NCBI GenBank assembly: GCA_041725935.1
Contig: JBGRQD010000010.1
Location: 76,243-140,242 of the forward strand
Direction of reading: 5' to 3'
Source of the DNA: Marivita sp041725935
GTDB lineage: Bacteria > Pseudomonadota > Alphaproteobacteria > Rhodobacterales > Rhodobacteraceae
DNA length: 64,000 bases
Position 1 is the stretch's first letter. Every line of letters starts with the position of its first letter. This document shows, piece after piece, positions 16,894 to 25,434 of this stretch. Below the pieces are notes generated by a model. That model saw nothing but the letters and a program-made list of their open reading frames with translations. It did not search any database and was not told the origin of the DNA. Both the position numbers and the translations under genes were made by a program.

Positions 16894-17645
16894 GTCACCG
16901 CGTCCCAGATCAGCTTCGATCCCGTGATCATGAGCAAAACATAGGTCAGACCGAAAAACACCCGTTCGGGCACGATGTGATGTGCCCGAACCCCAAGATA
17001 GGTGCCAAGGATCGCCACCGGCGCCAGCGCGAGATTGAGCGTCAGGGTTTCCAGCGTAAAGAACCCCATCGCGGCATAAATCCCCGCTTTCAGCACGTTC
17101 ATCGCCCAGAACACGATCACGGTCGTTGCCTGAAACGCGGTCTTGCTCAGTTTTCGCCCCAGCAGATACACCGCCGCCACCGGCCCGCCCGCGTGGCTGA
17201 CGAAACTGGTAAAGCCCAGCGCGACGCCTGCCGAGACACCTGCCGTCGGTGACATCGGCCGCTCTCCGATCCGCAACCACCCCGCCGCCTGCACCAATTG
17301 CCAGACCACGAATCCGACCGAGATTCCGCCGATCAACAATCGGATCACGTCGTCATTCGCCCAGCCAAAGAACAACGCACCCAGAAACGTGCCCGGCACG
17401 CCACCCCACATCAACAGCCGCGTTTCCGGCCAGCTCCATTTCTTCCAATAGGCCGGCAGGCTCGCCACATCGATCAGCATGAGCAGCGGCAACATGATGC
17501 CCAGCGCGATGGCGGGCTCCACCACCAGCGCCAGAATCGACGCGCTGGCAAAGGCCGCACCCGACCCGAACCCGCCCTTGGACACACCCGCAAACAGCAC
17601 TGCCGGCACGCCGATCGCAAAAACTGTCCAGCTCAGAACGTCCAT
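16890..17645 (-). CDS. TSUP family transporter (TauE/SafE sulfite exporter type)
   Basis: 251 residues with about seven to eight hydrophobic helices, GVSKGGFGSGAAFASASIL near the N-terminus and GFTSFVSHAGGPVAAVYLLG near residue 155-175, the two inverted-repeat signatures of TauE/SafE. Family members export sulfite, sulfoacetate or other organosulfur anions. A sulfite role would fit the taurine aminotransferase elsewhere in the window, but the genes are 19 kb apart. The ATG at 17645 is preferred over upstream ones because the first helix begins there. Confidence 0.82.
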   Translation of the reverse strand: MDVLSWTVFAIGVPAVLFAGVSKGGFGSGAAFASASILALVVEPAIALGIMLPLLMLIDVASLPAYWKKWSWPETRLLMWGGVPGTFLGALFFGWANDDVIRLLIGGISVGFVVWQLVQAAGWLRIGERPMSPTAGVSAGVALGFTSFVSHAGGPVAAVYLLGRKLSKTAFQATTVIVFWAMNVLKAGIYAAMGFFTLETLTLNLALAPVAILGTYLGVRAHHIVPERVFFGLTYVLLMITGSKLIWDAVT

Positions 17646-17792
17646 TCCTGCCCCACTTTCCCACGGGATATCATTGACATATCCGGCCCCTGCACGATCC
17701 GCCAGAACAGACATGCATCCTCGCCACACTTGCGAAACGGTGCAAGTCGGACTAGCACGGCGCAAATTCAATACGGACCGGAGACAAATTCC

Positions 17793-18755
17793 ATGGCCAG
17801 ACCCAAGATTGCCCTTATCGGCGCGGGACAGATCGGGGGCACCCTTGCCCACCTCGTCGTACTTAAAGAACTGGGTGACGTCGTGCTATTCGACATCGCC
17901 GAAGGCACCCCCGAGGGCAAGGCGCTCGACATCGCAGAATCCGGCCCGTCCGAAGGGTTCGACGCCCGCCTCAAGGGCACGCAGGATTACGCCGACATCG
18001 CAGGCGCAGACGTCTGCATCGTCACGGCCGGTGTGCCCCGCAAGCCGGGCATGAGCCGCGATGACCTGCTGGGCATCAACCTCAAGGTGATGAAATCGGT
18101 TGGCGAAGGCATCGCCGCCAACGCACCGGACGCCTTCGTGATCTGCATCACCAACCCGCTCGACGCGATGGTCTGGGCGCTGCAGCAGTTCTCGGGCTTG
18201 CCCACCAACAAGGTCTGCGGCATGGCCGGTGTTCTGGACTCCGCGCGCTTCCGTCACTTCCTGTCGCTCGAGTTCGACGTGTCGATGAAAGACGTCACCG
18301 CCTTCGTTCTGGGTGGCCACGGCGACACGATGGTTCCGCTGACACGCTATTCGACAGTCGCAGGCATCCCCCTGCCCGATCTGGTCAAGATGGGCTGGAC
18401 CACGCAAGACAAGCTCGACGCGATCGTCCAGCGCACCCGTGACGGCGGCGCGGAGATCGTCGGCCTGCTCAAGACCGGCTCTGCCTTCTACGCCCCGGCA
18501 ACCTCCGCCATCGAAATGGCCGAAGCCTATCTCAAGGACCAGAAGCGCCTCCTGCCCTGCGCCGCCTATTGCGATGGCGAATTCGGCCTCAACGGCTTCT
18601 ATGTCGGTGTCCCCACCGTGATCGGCGCGGGCGGCATCGAAAAGATCGTCGACATCCAGCTTGCCAAGGACGAACAGGTGATGTTCGACAACTCGGTCAA
18701 CGCCGTCAAGGGCTTGGTTGAGGCGTGCAAAGGCATCGATGAGAGCCTGAAGTAA
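17793..18755 (+). CDS. mdh: Malate dehydrogenase
   Basis: 320 residues, the LDH-like bacterial MDH type. It reversibly oxidises malate to oxaloacetate with NAD+. NAD site IALIGAGQIGGTLAHL (about 6-21), substrate arginine in GVPRKPGMSRDDLL, VCGMAGVLDSARFR, and the catalytic histidine in GGHGDTMVP (about 173-181). The ATG at 17793 with GGAG upstream is the natural start; the long upstream frame is not coding. It has its own terminator and is separated from sucC by a 3.6-kb cassette. Confidence 0.96.
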   Translation: MARPKIALIGAGQIGGTLAHLVVLKELGDVVLFDIAEGTPEGKALDIAESGPSEGFDARLKGTQDYADIAGADVCIVTAGVPRKPGMSRDDLLGINLKVMKSVGEGIAANAPDAFVICITNPLDAMVWALQQFSGLPTNKVCGMAGVLDSARFRHFLSLEFDVSMKDVTAFVLGGHGDTMVPLTRYSTVAGIPLPDLVKMGWTTQDKLDAIVQRTRDGGAEIVGLLKTGSAFYAPATSAIEMAEAYLKDQKRLLPCAAYCDGEFGLNGFYVGVPTVIGAGGIEKIVDIQLAKDEQVMFDNSVNAVKGLVEACKGIDESLK

Positions 18756-18780
18756 AGCCAGTCTTTCCAATGTGACACCA

Positions 18781-18810
18781 AAACGGGCGCTTCGGCGTCC
18801 GTTTTTCTTT
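18781..18810 (+). terminator. Rho-independent terminator of mdh
   Basis: 10-bp stem AAACGGGCGC / GCGTCCGTTT (one G-U pair) closed by a TTCG tetraloop, followed by TTCTTT. It lies 26 bp after the mdh stop. Confidence 0.85.
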
Positions 18811-18886
18811 GCCAATCCATTGCTTATTCAACCACGATCCGCAAACTGTCGCACAACGAGCAATGACACCTTCGGGAGCGTGCGGG

Positions 18887-19609
18887 ATGGTCAACAAGTT
18901 TGCGTATCAGGGCGATGATATCGCTGCCGATATCGTCGAAAAGTACAAGTACAAGGGCAAGTTCCTCAAGCTGTTTGCCGAAAACACGGGGCCCAGCGTT
19001 CAGAAATGGCACCACTACATTCCGCTTTATGATCGCTACATGGGGCTGTACCGAAAACCTACCGTGCGGTTTCTTGAAATCGGTGTCGAACGTGGCGGAT
19101 CACAACAAATGTGGCGCAAGTATTTCGGCCCCAAAGCAACGATCATGGGGATCGACATCAATCCCGACTGCGCCGAATTCGACGGCTTAAGCGGCATGGT
19201 GCGCATCGGATCGCAGAATGACCCGGAATTCCTGCGCGCCGTTGTGGCGGAAATGGGCGGCGTAGATATCGTCCTCGATGACGGCAGCCACCGAATGGAA
19301 CATGTGCAAACGACCTTTCAGACCGTATTCCCCCTTCTGTCAGAACCCGGGCTTTACATGATCGAGGATTTGCACACCGCCTATCTTCGGCGATACGGCG
19401 GCGGGATTGATGCCGACGGAAATTTCTTTCGCACCGTCGACCGTCTGATTGATGACATGCACCGTTGGTATCACGGCGGAAAGCAGAAGGTTCCGGGAGC
19501 CGAAGGCAAGGCGACCGGCATTCACATCCACGACTCTTTGGTCGCCATTGAAAAATCCGAGTCGTTCCAGCCGACACATTCCCGTGTCGGACGCGAAGAG
19601 GACATGTAG
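18887..19609 (+). CDS. Class I SAM-dependent methyltransferase-like protein
   Basis: 240 residues. RFLEIGVERGGSQQMW (about 57-72) is a glycine-rich SAM site, IMGIDINPDC the ribose-binding acid, and VDIVLDDGSHRMEHVQTTF with GLYMIEDLHTAY resemble methyltransferases of macrolide/sugar type (macrocin O-methyltransferase, cephalosporin hydroxylase-like). Substrate unknown, perhaps a glycan or lipid head group. The ATG at 18887 has GGGAG 8 bases upstream; in-frame ATGs at 18809 and 18863 are possible. It ends 1 base before the convergent GT61 gene. Confidence 0.72.
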   Translation: MVNKFAYQGDDIAADIVEKYKYKGKFLKLFAENTGPSVQKWHHYIPLYDRYMGLYRKPTVRFLEIGVERGGSQQMWRKYFGPKATIMGIDINPDCAEFDGLSGMVRIGSQNDPEFLRAVVAEMGGVDIVLDDGSHRMEHVQTTFQTVFPLLSEPGLYMIEDLHTAYLRRYGGGIDADGNFFRTVDRLIDDMHRWYHGGKQKVPGAEGKATGIHIHDSLVAIEKSESFQPTHSRVGREEDM

Positions 19610-19610
19610 T

Positions 19611-20795
19611 TCAGGCGGCCCGACGCGCGCGCCTTTGCCGCCTCAAGACCCTGAGAAACGCAGCCCGCTCCTCGTCAGATAGGAAAACCGCATCAGCAGG
19701 CCGACCTTCATGCAGTGACATCATTTCCTCATCTCGCGTCGGAACGCGCCATGATGACGAATTGTCCAAGGCACCCGCAGCGATCAGATCGTCACGCAGC
19801 TTCAGAAAGTCGAGCGAAACCAGCGACAGATTGTCAGCCCGCTGTTTGGGCCAATACACATCCCGAATTGCGTCGACATAAGTCACACGCGCGGGTGTGA
19901 AACTGCTGATCTGGTTGGCAATGAGGTCTGGCACCTCTTTTCGACGCTGAACGACCACCAAAGTTGCAGTGTCGCGCATGGAAAACGGCACGATATGAAG
20001 CGCCGATCCTTCGGAAGCCACGATGATCTCGGCTTCGGCATAGAGTTTGAACTGATCCGCCAAATCCAGCGTTTCCGGGGCAATTATCTCGAAACCTGCA
20101 TTTTCGAGGTTCTTCTCGAGCAGGTCTTCGTTAAGGCACCGGCCGACACAGGGTGATAACCGGCTTCGCGTGATATAAAGCTTGCGCCGCGCCGTCGTAT
20201 CATGCGGCGGGATCGTGCGCTGCCTGACCCATTTGGCATATTCGGGCGTTGCAGTGCCGTGTGATGCTTCGCTGAACAGGTCAGGCGCGGTGATCAGACG
20301 TTCCACATGCGTAGGATTTTGCAGGATCTTGTAGCAATTGCGAATGCCCATTTGGTCAAGAAGCCGCGTCAGAAAACGATGCTGGTCTTCATTGTACAAC
20401 ATGGACACGAACAGAAGTTGCACCTCTTCTGGCACATGCTCCGTCGCCCAAAGCCGCCCAAGACCACGGGTTATGACATGACCGAACTGACTGGATGCGA
20501 TACCGCAAAACAACCATTTGCCCGTAAGGGTCTCTGCGCCTGCCAACGCGGCATCCCGAACTTCTCGTGTCGGCAGGCTTGCACGCAGCATCGTTTTCAT
20601 TTCGGCATGGGGCAAAGCATCCCCCTGCGCATCGAACACGCCAGCATGGAAATCAGTTCCACTGCGTATGCCACGTCGAAAAGGCACGACAAAGGCGGTG
20701 TCATGCGCCTCAATCCGATCAACGGGCAACCCGCACAACTCATCATGCGAACGGGTCTCTGGAACGGCGTCAAAACCGCGGGTGAGGGTATTCAT
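19611..20795 (-). CDS. Glycosyltransferase family 61 protein (DUF563)
   Basis: 394 residues. The C-terminal half has the GT61 pattern: YITRSRLSPC, then NEDLLEKNLENAGFEIIAPE, LYAEAEIIVASEGSALHIVPF and ITYVD-type strands. GT61 enzymes transfer sugars such as xylose or GlcNAc in eukaryotes, while bacterial members are found in polysaccharide clusters. The region is visibly less GC-rich than mdh or sucC. The ATG at 20795 is used; a GTG at 20843 is in frame. Neither has a good ribosome binding site. Confidence 0.75.
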   Translation of the reverse strand: MNTLTRGFDAVPETRSHDELCGLPVDRIEAHDTAFVVPFRRGIRSGTDFHAGVFDAQGDALPHAEMKTMLRASLPTREVRDAALAGAETLTGKWLFCGIASSQFGHVITRGLGRLWATEHVPEEVQLLFVSMLYNEDQHRFLTRLLDQMGIRNCYKILQNPTHVERLITAPDLFSEASHGTATPEYAKWVRQRTIPPHDTTARRKLYITRSRLSPCVGRCLNEDLLEKNLENAGFEIIAPETLDLADQFKLYAEAEIIVASEGSALHIVPFSMRDTATLVVVQRRKEVPDLIANQISSFTPARVTYVDAIRDVYWPKQRADNLSLVSLDFLKLRDDLIAAGALDNSSSWRVPTRDEEMMSLHEGRPADAVFLSDEERAAFLRVLRRQRRARRAA

Positions 20796-20933
20796 TTTGT
20801 GTGTTCTGCTCTTGGACGACCGCTTTTCGCGCTTTGGTACCACCGTAATGCGCGGGCAGTTTCACCGTCAACGCGTCACCGGATCGAAAGGATCAGGTGT
20901 GGCCGGCCTGCAAGATGAAAACCCATCGCTCTA

Positions 20934-22457
20934 TCAGAGCCACCCCATGGACTGAAATATGTCCTGACCGTCCGGCGGATGATTCAGGTCTCGCAGCAAG
21001 GCTTTGCTTGCATAAGGGACGTTCTTAATCTCCGGCGAAAATTTCCGCATGATATGCCGCTGCGGTCGGCCATTTTTCCTGAACAGATGCGGCAGCTTGG
21101 CCGTGCTTCGCAGAAGCATGCGATCATTGAATGGGTTCATCATGAAATGATTTGCCATCGTATGATACGTCATGTTCCCGGTCGACGGCAGCCAAAGTTC
21201 GAAATGCCCAAAATCAACAGCAGCTTGTTTTGCAGGCTCCGGCAGCGCGTCGTACCATTCACAATATTTCGGCAATTTCTCTTCGAAGAAATCGTCGTCC
21301 AGTTTTCTCGGATGCGGCAATGCCCGCAGGCCTTTTTCCGGCGTGAATTCACCCCAGGTCGGTTTCCATTTGTTCAAACGGGTCATCTCGATCAATCCAC
21401 CCCGTAGCAGCAAATCGGCTTTCGGCGGAGACTCGTGCACGACTAGTTTTCTTGCGTGATAGGAGTTCTGAAAACTGGACCGAAGATCAACCATCTCCGT
21501 AAGTTCCCGAAACCGTTCCTCGGAAAAGTTATCCAGGACACGCTGGGCTTTGGCGGACACGATCTGAAGCGGCAGATTCAACCGCTGCGCCAGATTGATG
21601 GCAACGATACAATCCAGCTTCGTCATGAAATTGTCGGTATGCACAAAATACCGGCTGCCAAAATCGAGCGCTTTGCCATAGGCCGCAGCTGCCAAAAGAA
21701 TACGGCTGTCCCCACCACCTGAGATCGGAAACGCGCATATCCGCATGCTCATCAGTGTATTCAGATGACGGCTCAACCGTTCCATGATGCTGTCCAGTTC
21801 TTCAGCCGGTGCATCGGAAGGTTCGAAGTCGATTGTATCTTTTGGCCAATGGCGGCTGCACGCAAATGACGCCAGATCGAGGTAATGGTTCGTCGGCATG
21901 CGCCGCACACTGGCATCAACCGTTTCACCGAAAAAATAGTACTTACCAATACTCGCTTTGAACGCATCGTAAGGCAGGCTTGGATTGTCGTTCACTGGGC
22001 GATCCAGCACCAGCGAAAGGCTCGCTCCAACTCGGCCATTATCCGGATTGAAAAACGCGACCAAACTGCAACTTGGATCGACGTAGAAGCGCTGGCACCC
22101 ATGCGCATCGATCACCGCCACAAATCGACCTGACAACGACTCGACAAAGCTTTCGATGTCATCGATTGTCAGAGCGTCTGTCTCGTAGCGCCCCTCCAGA
22201 AGATCACTGTCAGCCGTGAGCGCGATCCCGAGGACATATCCAATCGACTGGCCGGACTGTCGGGAAATTAACTCTGTCGCCTCCAGTTCCCGACAAAAGG
22301 CAAGGTGGCCGCCCGCACATGCAACCGAGCTCCAGCCTTCAGGAACCCTGACCGCATCGGGTGAAAAAAGGAACTGTCGCCGAAATGTCTCGGCGTAATC
22401 AATGTTCCGCTCCGCGCATTGTTGCGCCCCAAGCGTAGAGAGGGGTGATGTCGCCAT
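20934..22457 (-). CDS. Asparagine-synthetase-like ATP pyrophosphatase domain protein
   Basis: 507 residues. The central PP-loop FPISGGGDSRILLAAAAYGK (SGGGDS at 246-251) marks the adenylating domain shared by asparagine synthetase B and beta-lactam synthetase. The N-terminal region is glutaminase-like in order (LSGRFVAVIDAHG, FYVDPSC at about 109-130) but lacks the N-terminal Cys2 nucleophile, since the protein starts MATSPLS. It may therefore use ammonia or an internal amine, or act only as an adenylase/amidotransferase on an unknown substrate. It lies with a methyltransferase and GT61 between mdh and sucC. It is not a normal AsnB; 507 residues is short. Confidence 0.7.
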   Translation of the reverse strand: MATSPLSTLGAQQCAERNIDYAETFRRQFLFSPDAVRVPEGWSSVACAGGHLAFCRELEATELISRQSGQSIGYVLGIALTADSDLLEGRYETDALTIDDIESFVESLSGRFVAVIDAHGCQRFYVDPSCSLVAFFNPDNGRVGASLSLVLDRPVNDNPSLPYDAFKASIGKYYFFGETVDASVRRMPTNHYLDLASFACSRHWPKDTIDFEPSDAPAEELDSIMERLSRHLNTLMSMRICAFPISGGGDSRILLAAAAYGKALDFGSRYFVHTDNFMTKLDCIVAINLAQRLNLPLQIVSAKAQRVLDNFSEERFRELTEMVDLRSSFQNSYHARKLVVHESPPKADLLLRGGLIEMTRLNKWKPTWGEFTPEKGLRALPHPRKLDDDFFEEKLPKYCEWYDALPEPAKQAAVDFGHFELWLPSTGNMTYHTMANHFMMNPFNDRMLLRSTAKLPHLFRKNGRPQRHIMRKFSPEIKNVPYASKALLRDLNHPPDGQDIFQSMGWL

Positions 22458-22765
22458 GAAATGATGCCCGCCTCGTGTTTTCGCTCAGTTATCGCCATAT
22501 CGACAAAGCGATCAAGGATGGAACGGCCTGACGGATCCTGCACGGGGCGATTTCGACAAATTTCCAACGAATCAAAGAAACGATGATGTTTTAAACAGTC
22601 ACGCGACAACGGGCAGAAATTTTGTGATCACACGATTTTTGGCTGTGATCACAAATGTCGGTTTTTTGCCGATTTGCCCGGCCTGCGGCAAAAAAGACGT
22701 TAAATGTTTCCTCATCTGTCTCTTATATCGGCCGAAATCGCAGCAATAAACGGGACAGTTGACCG
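22458..22765. other. Regulatory intergenic region upstream of sucC
   Basis: 308 bp without a gene. It contains the paired operators listed separately and an AT-rich stretch (22655-22700) with several T tracts. No promoter hexamers were chosen with confidence. Confidence 0.5.
22623..22653. promoter_or_regulatory. Paired palindromic operators upstream of sucC
   Basis: Two perfect TGTGATCACA copies (22623-22632 and 22644-22653), 21 bp apart, 112 bp before the sucC ATG. They match the sdhC pair in sequence, spacing and distance, which points to one regulator controlling both TCA operons. Confidence 0.75.
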
Positions 22766-23959
22766 ATGAACATCCACGAGTATCAGGCGAAAGCCCTGCT
22801 ACGCAGCTACGGCGCCCCGGTGTCGGATGGCCGCGTGGTCCTTAAGGCCGAAGAGGCCAAGACCAAGGCAGGCGAGATGGACGGCCCGCTCTGGGTGGTC
22901 AAGGCCCAGATCCACGCAGGTGGCCGCGGCAAGGGCAAGTTCAAGGAAGACAGCGCTGGCGAAGCCGGTGGTGTGCGCCTGACCAAATCGGTTGAAGAAG
23001 CCGCTGAAGAAGCCAAGAAGATGCTGGGCCGCACCCTTGTGACCAAGCAGACAGGCGACGCCGGCAAGCAGGTCAACCGCATCTATATCGAAGACGGATC
23101 GGGCATCCAGACCGAGATGTATCTCGCCCTGCTGGTCGACCGCCAAACCTCCCGCGTGTCCTTCGTGGCCTCCACCGAAGGCGGCATGGACATCGAGGAA
23201 GTTGCCGAAAGCACGCCCGAGAAAATTCTCAGCTTCTCGGTCGATCCCGCCACCGGCTACCAGCCGTTCCACGGTCGTCGCATCGCCTTCAACCTTGGTC
23301 TCGAAGGCAAGCAGCTCAAGCAGTGCGTCCAGCTGATGGGCATTCTCTACAAGCTCTTCGTCGAAAAAGACATGGAGATGCTGGAAATCAACCCGCTTAT
23401 CGTCACCGATGAAGGCGATCTCAAATGCCTCGACGCCAAGATGGGCTTTGACGGCAACGCGATCTACCGTCACCCGGATATCGCCGAACTGCGCGACACC
23501 ACCGAAGAAGATCCCAAAGAACTCGAGGCGTCCAAGTACGACCTCAACTATATCGCTCTGGACGGTGAAATCGGTTGCATGGTGAACGGCGCGGGCCTTG
23601 CCATGGCGACGATGGACATCATCAAGCTCTACGGGGCCGAGCCTGCCAACTTCCTGGATGTGGGCGGCGGTGCGACCAAGGAAAAGGTCACCGAGGCGTT
23701 CAAGATCATCACCTCTGACCCGCAGGTCAAAGGCATTCTCGTCAACATCTTCGGCGGCATCATGCGCTGCGATGTGATCGCGGAAGGCGTGATCGCCGCG
23801 GTCAAAGAGGTCGGCCTCAAGGTGCCGCTGGTTGTGCGTCTCGAAGGCACGAACGTCGAAAAGGGCAAGGAGATCATCCAGAACTCCGGCCTCGACGTGA
23901 TCGCCGCCGACGACCTCAAGGACGGCGCCCAGAAAATCGTAAAAGCAGTAAAGGGCTAA
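22766..23959 (+). CDS. sucC: Succinyl-CoA synthetase (ADP-forming) beta subunit
   Basis: 397 residues. It converts succinyl-CoA to succinate with substrate-level phosphorylation, together with SucD. The N-terminal ATP-grasp start MNIHEYQAKALLRSYGAPVS, the grasp glutamate region in MEMLEINPLIVTDEGDL and the C-terminal CoA-ligase half with NIFGGIMRCDVIAEG are seen. First gene of sucC-sucD-(DUF805)-sucA-sucB, with a 4-base gap to sucD. Confidence 0.97.
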   Translation: MNIHEYQAKALLRSYGAPVSDGRVVLKAEEAKTKAGEMDGPLWVVKAQIHAGGRGKGKFKEDSAGEAGGVRLTKSVEEAAEEAKKMLGRTLVTKQTGDAGKQVNRIYIEDGSGIQTEMYLALLVDRQTSRVSFVASTEGGMDIEEVAESTPEKILSFSVDPATGYQPFHGRRIAFNLGLEGKQLKQCVQLMGILYKLFVEKDMEMLEINPLIVTDEGDLKCLDAKMGFDGNAIYRHPDIAELRDTTEEDPKELEASKYDLNYIALDGEIGCMVNGAGLAMATMDIIKLYGAEPANFLDVGGGATKEKVTEAFKIITSDPQVKGILVNIFGGIMRCDVIAEGVIAAVKEVGLKVPLVVRLEGTNVEKGKEIIQNSGLDVIAADDLKDGAQKIVKAVKG

Positions 23960-23963
23960 GCAG

Positions 23964-24848
23964 ATGGCCGTACTTATCGACGAAAACACCAAAGTCATCT
24001 GCCAGGGCCTGACCGGCTCGCAGGGGACGTTCCACACCGAACAGGCCATCGCCTACGGCACCAAGATGGTCGGCGGCGTGACACCGGGCAAAGGCGGGAT
24101 GACCCATCTTGACCTGCCGGTCTTCAACTCGGTCCACGAGGCCAAGCATGTCACCGACGCGAACGCGACCGTGATCTACGTGCCGCCGCCCTTCGCCGCC
24201 GACTCGATCCTCGAGGCGATCGACGCCGAGATGGAAGTGATCGTCTGCATCACCGAAGGCATCCCGGTCATGGACATGATGCGCGTCAAGCGCGCGCTGG
24301 AGACCTCCAAGTCGCGTCTGATCGGCCCGAACTGCCCCGGTGTCATCACGCCCGATGCCTGCAAGATCGGCATCATGCCCGGCCACATCCACCGTCGCGG
24401 CAGCGTCGGCGTCGTGTCCCGTTCGGGCACGCTCACCTACGAGGCGGTCAAGCAGACCACCGATGTGGGTCTGGGCCAGTCCACCTGCGTCGGCATCGGC
24501 GGCGACCCCATCAAGGGGACCGAACATATCGACGTGCTGGAGTGGTTCCTCGCTGACGATGAGACCGAGAGCATCATCATGATCGGTGAGATCGGTGGCT
24601 CTGCCGAGGAAGAAGCAGCGCAGTTCCTCGCCGACGAAAAGAAGCGCGGTCGCTGGAAGCCCACCGCCGGTTTCATCGCAGGCCGCACCGCCCCTCCGGG
24701 CCGCCGCATGGGCCATGCCGGTGCGATCGTCGCGGGCGGCAAAGGTGGTGCCGACGACAAGATCGAAGCGATGAAAGCCGCAGGAATTGTCGTTGCGGAA
24801 AGCCCCGCACAGCTTGGCGAAGCAGTGCTTGCCGCGATCAAGGGCTGA
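23964..24848 (+). CDS. sucD: Succinyl-CoA synthetase alpha subunit
   Basis: 294 residues. CoA-binding Rossmann half beginning VICQGLTGSQGTFHTEQAI, then VIYVPPPFAA and GPNCPGVITP. The phospho-histidine region is GRTAPPGRRMGHAGAI (His about 251), which relays phosphate between succinyl-CoA and ADP. Partner of SucC directly upstream. Confidence 0.97.
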   Translation: MAVLIDENTKVICQGLTGSQGTFHTEQAIAYGTKMVGGVTPGKGGMTHLDLPVFNSVHEAKHVTDANATVIYVPPPFAADSILEAIDAEMEVIVCITEGIPVMDMMRVKRALETSKSRLIGPNCPGVITPDACKIGIMPGHIHRRGSVGVVSRSGTLTYEAVKQTTDVGLGQSTCVGIGGDPIKGTEHIDVLEWFLADDETESIIMIGEIGGSAEEEAAQFLADEKKRGRWKPTAGFIAGRTAPPGRRMGHAGAIVAGGKGGADDKIEAMKAAGIVVAESPAQLGEAVLAAIKG

Positions 24849-24853
24849 CACGG

Positions 24854-24910
24854 GTGCCGGGCTGAAGCCCCGGCCTTCGAAAATAGGGTAGGCCGGGCAT
24901 ATGCCCGGCT
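24854..24910. repeat. Extragenic palindromic repeat, copy 1 (imperfect)
   Basis: Two GCCGGGC/GCCCGGC-type hairpin units between sucD and the DUF805 gene, sharing GTAGGCCGGGC and GCCCGGC with the perfect copy at 29936-29992. Lies just after the sucD stop, so it could act as an mRNA-stabilising or terminating structure. Confidence 0.65.
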
Positions 24911-24936
24911 TGCCTCACTCCACTGGGAGACCAGAG

Positions 24937-25401
24937 ATGACGATGAACTTCCCGACTGCCATCCGCACCTGCCTTGTCGAAAAATACGCCAGCTTTCAGG
25001 GCCGCGCGTCGCGCTCTGAGTATTGGTGGTTCTTTCTGGCCTTCCTGATCGGCGCCGTCATCACCCAGTTGATCTGGTGGGTGCTCTACCTCGTCTACGC
25101 CCTTGCCCTGCTCAGCCCGATGCTGGGTGCAGGTTATCGGCGCTTGCAGGACACGGGCCGACCCGGCTGGTACATCGTCATTCCCTTCGGCCTTGGCCTT
25201 CTGACCACGCTTTTCGCCCCCGACATGCCCGACCCCGACGCGATGGCGGCCGGGCAGATTCCGGATATGGGCAACATGGCGCTTTTCTCGGCGCTTGGCT
25301 TTGTCCAGCTGATCGTCAGCCTCGTGTTCCTGTGGTGGCTGACGCGCCCGTCGCAGCCTGAAACCAATGCCTACGGGCCTCCGCCCGTGCAACATTCCTG
25401 A
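24937..25401 (+). CDS. DUF805 family membrane protein
   Basis: 154 residues. The family start FQGRASRSEYWWFFL (about 21-35) is clear, followed by hydrophobic segments around 32-60, 78-95 and 114-135 with GAGYRRLQDTGRPGWY in the loop. Function unknown. The ATG at 24937 has GGGAG upstream. It is embedded between sucD and sucA on the same strand, 33 bp before sucA, and is probably co-transcribed. Confidence 0.82.
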   Translation: MTMNFPTAIRTCLVEKYASFQGRASRSEYWWFFLAFLIGAVITQLIWWVLYLVYALALLSPMLGAGYRRLQDTGRPGWYIVIPFGLGLLTTLFAPDMPDPDAMAAGQIPDMGNMALFSALGFVQLIVSLVFLWWLTRPSQPETNAYGPPPVQHS

Positions 25402-25434
25402 TCCAGCCCGCCCCCAGAACCTCAAGGTACCGTC

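Noticed and set aside
17298..17792. Upstream extension of mdh
   Set aside because: It overlaps the TSUP gene antisense; the MDH N-terminus and ribosome binding site place the start at 17793.
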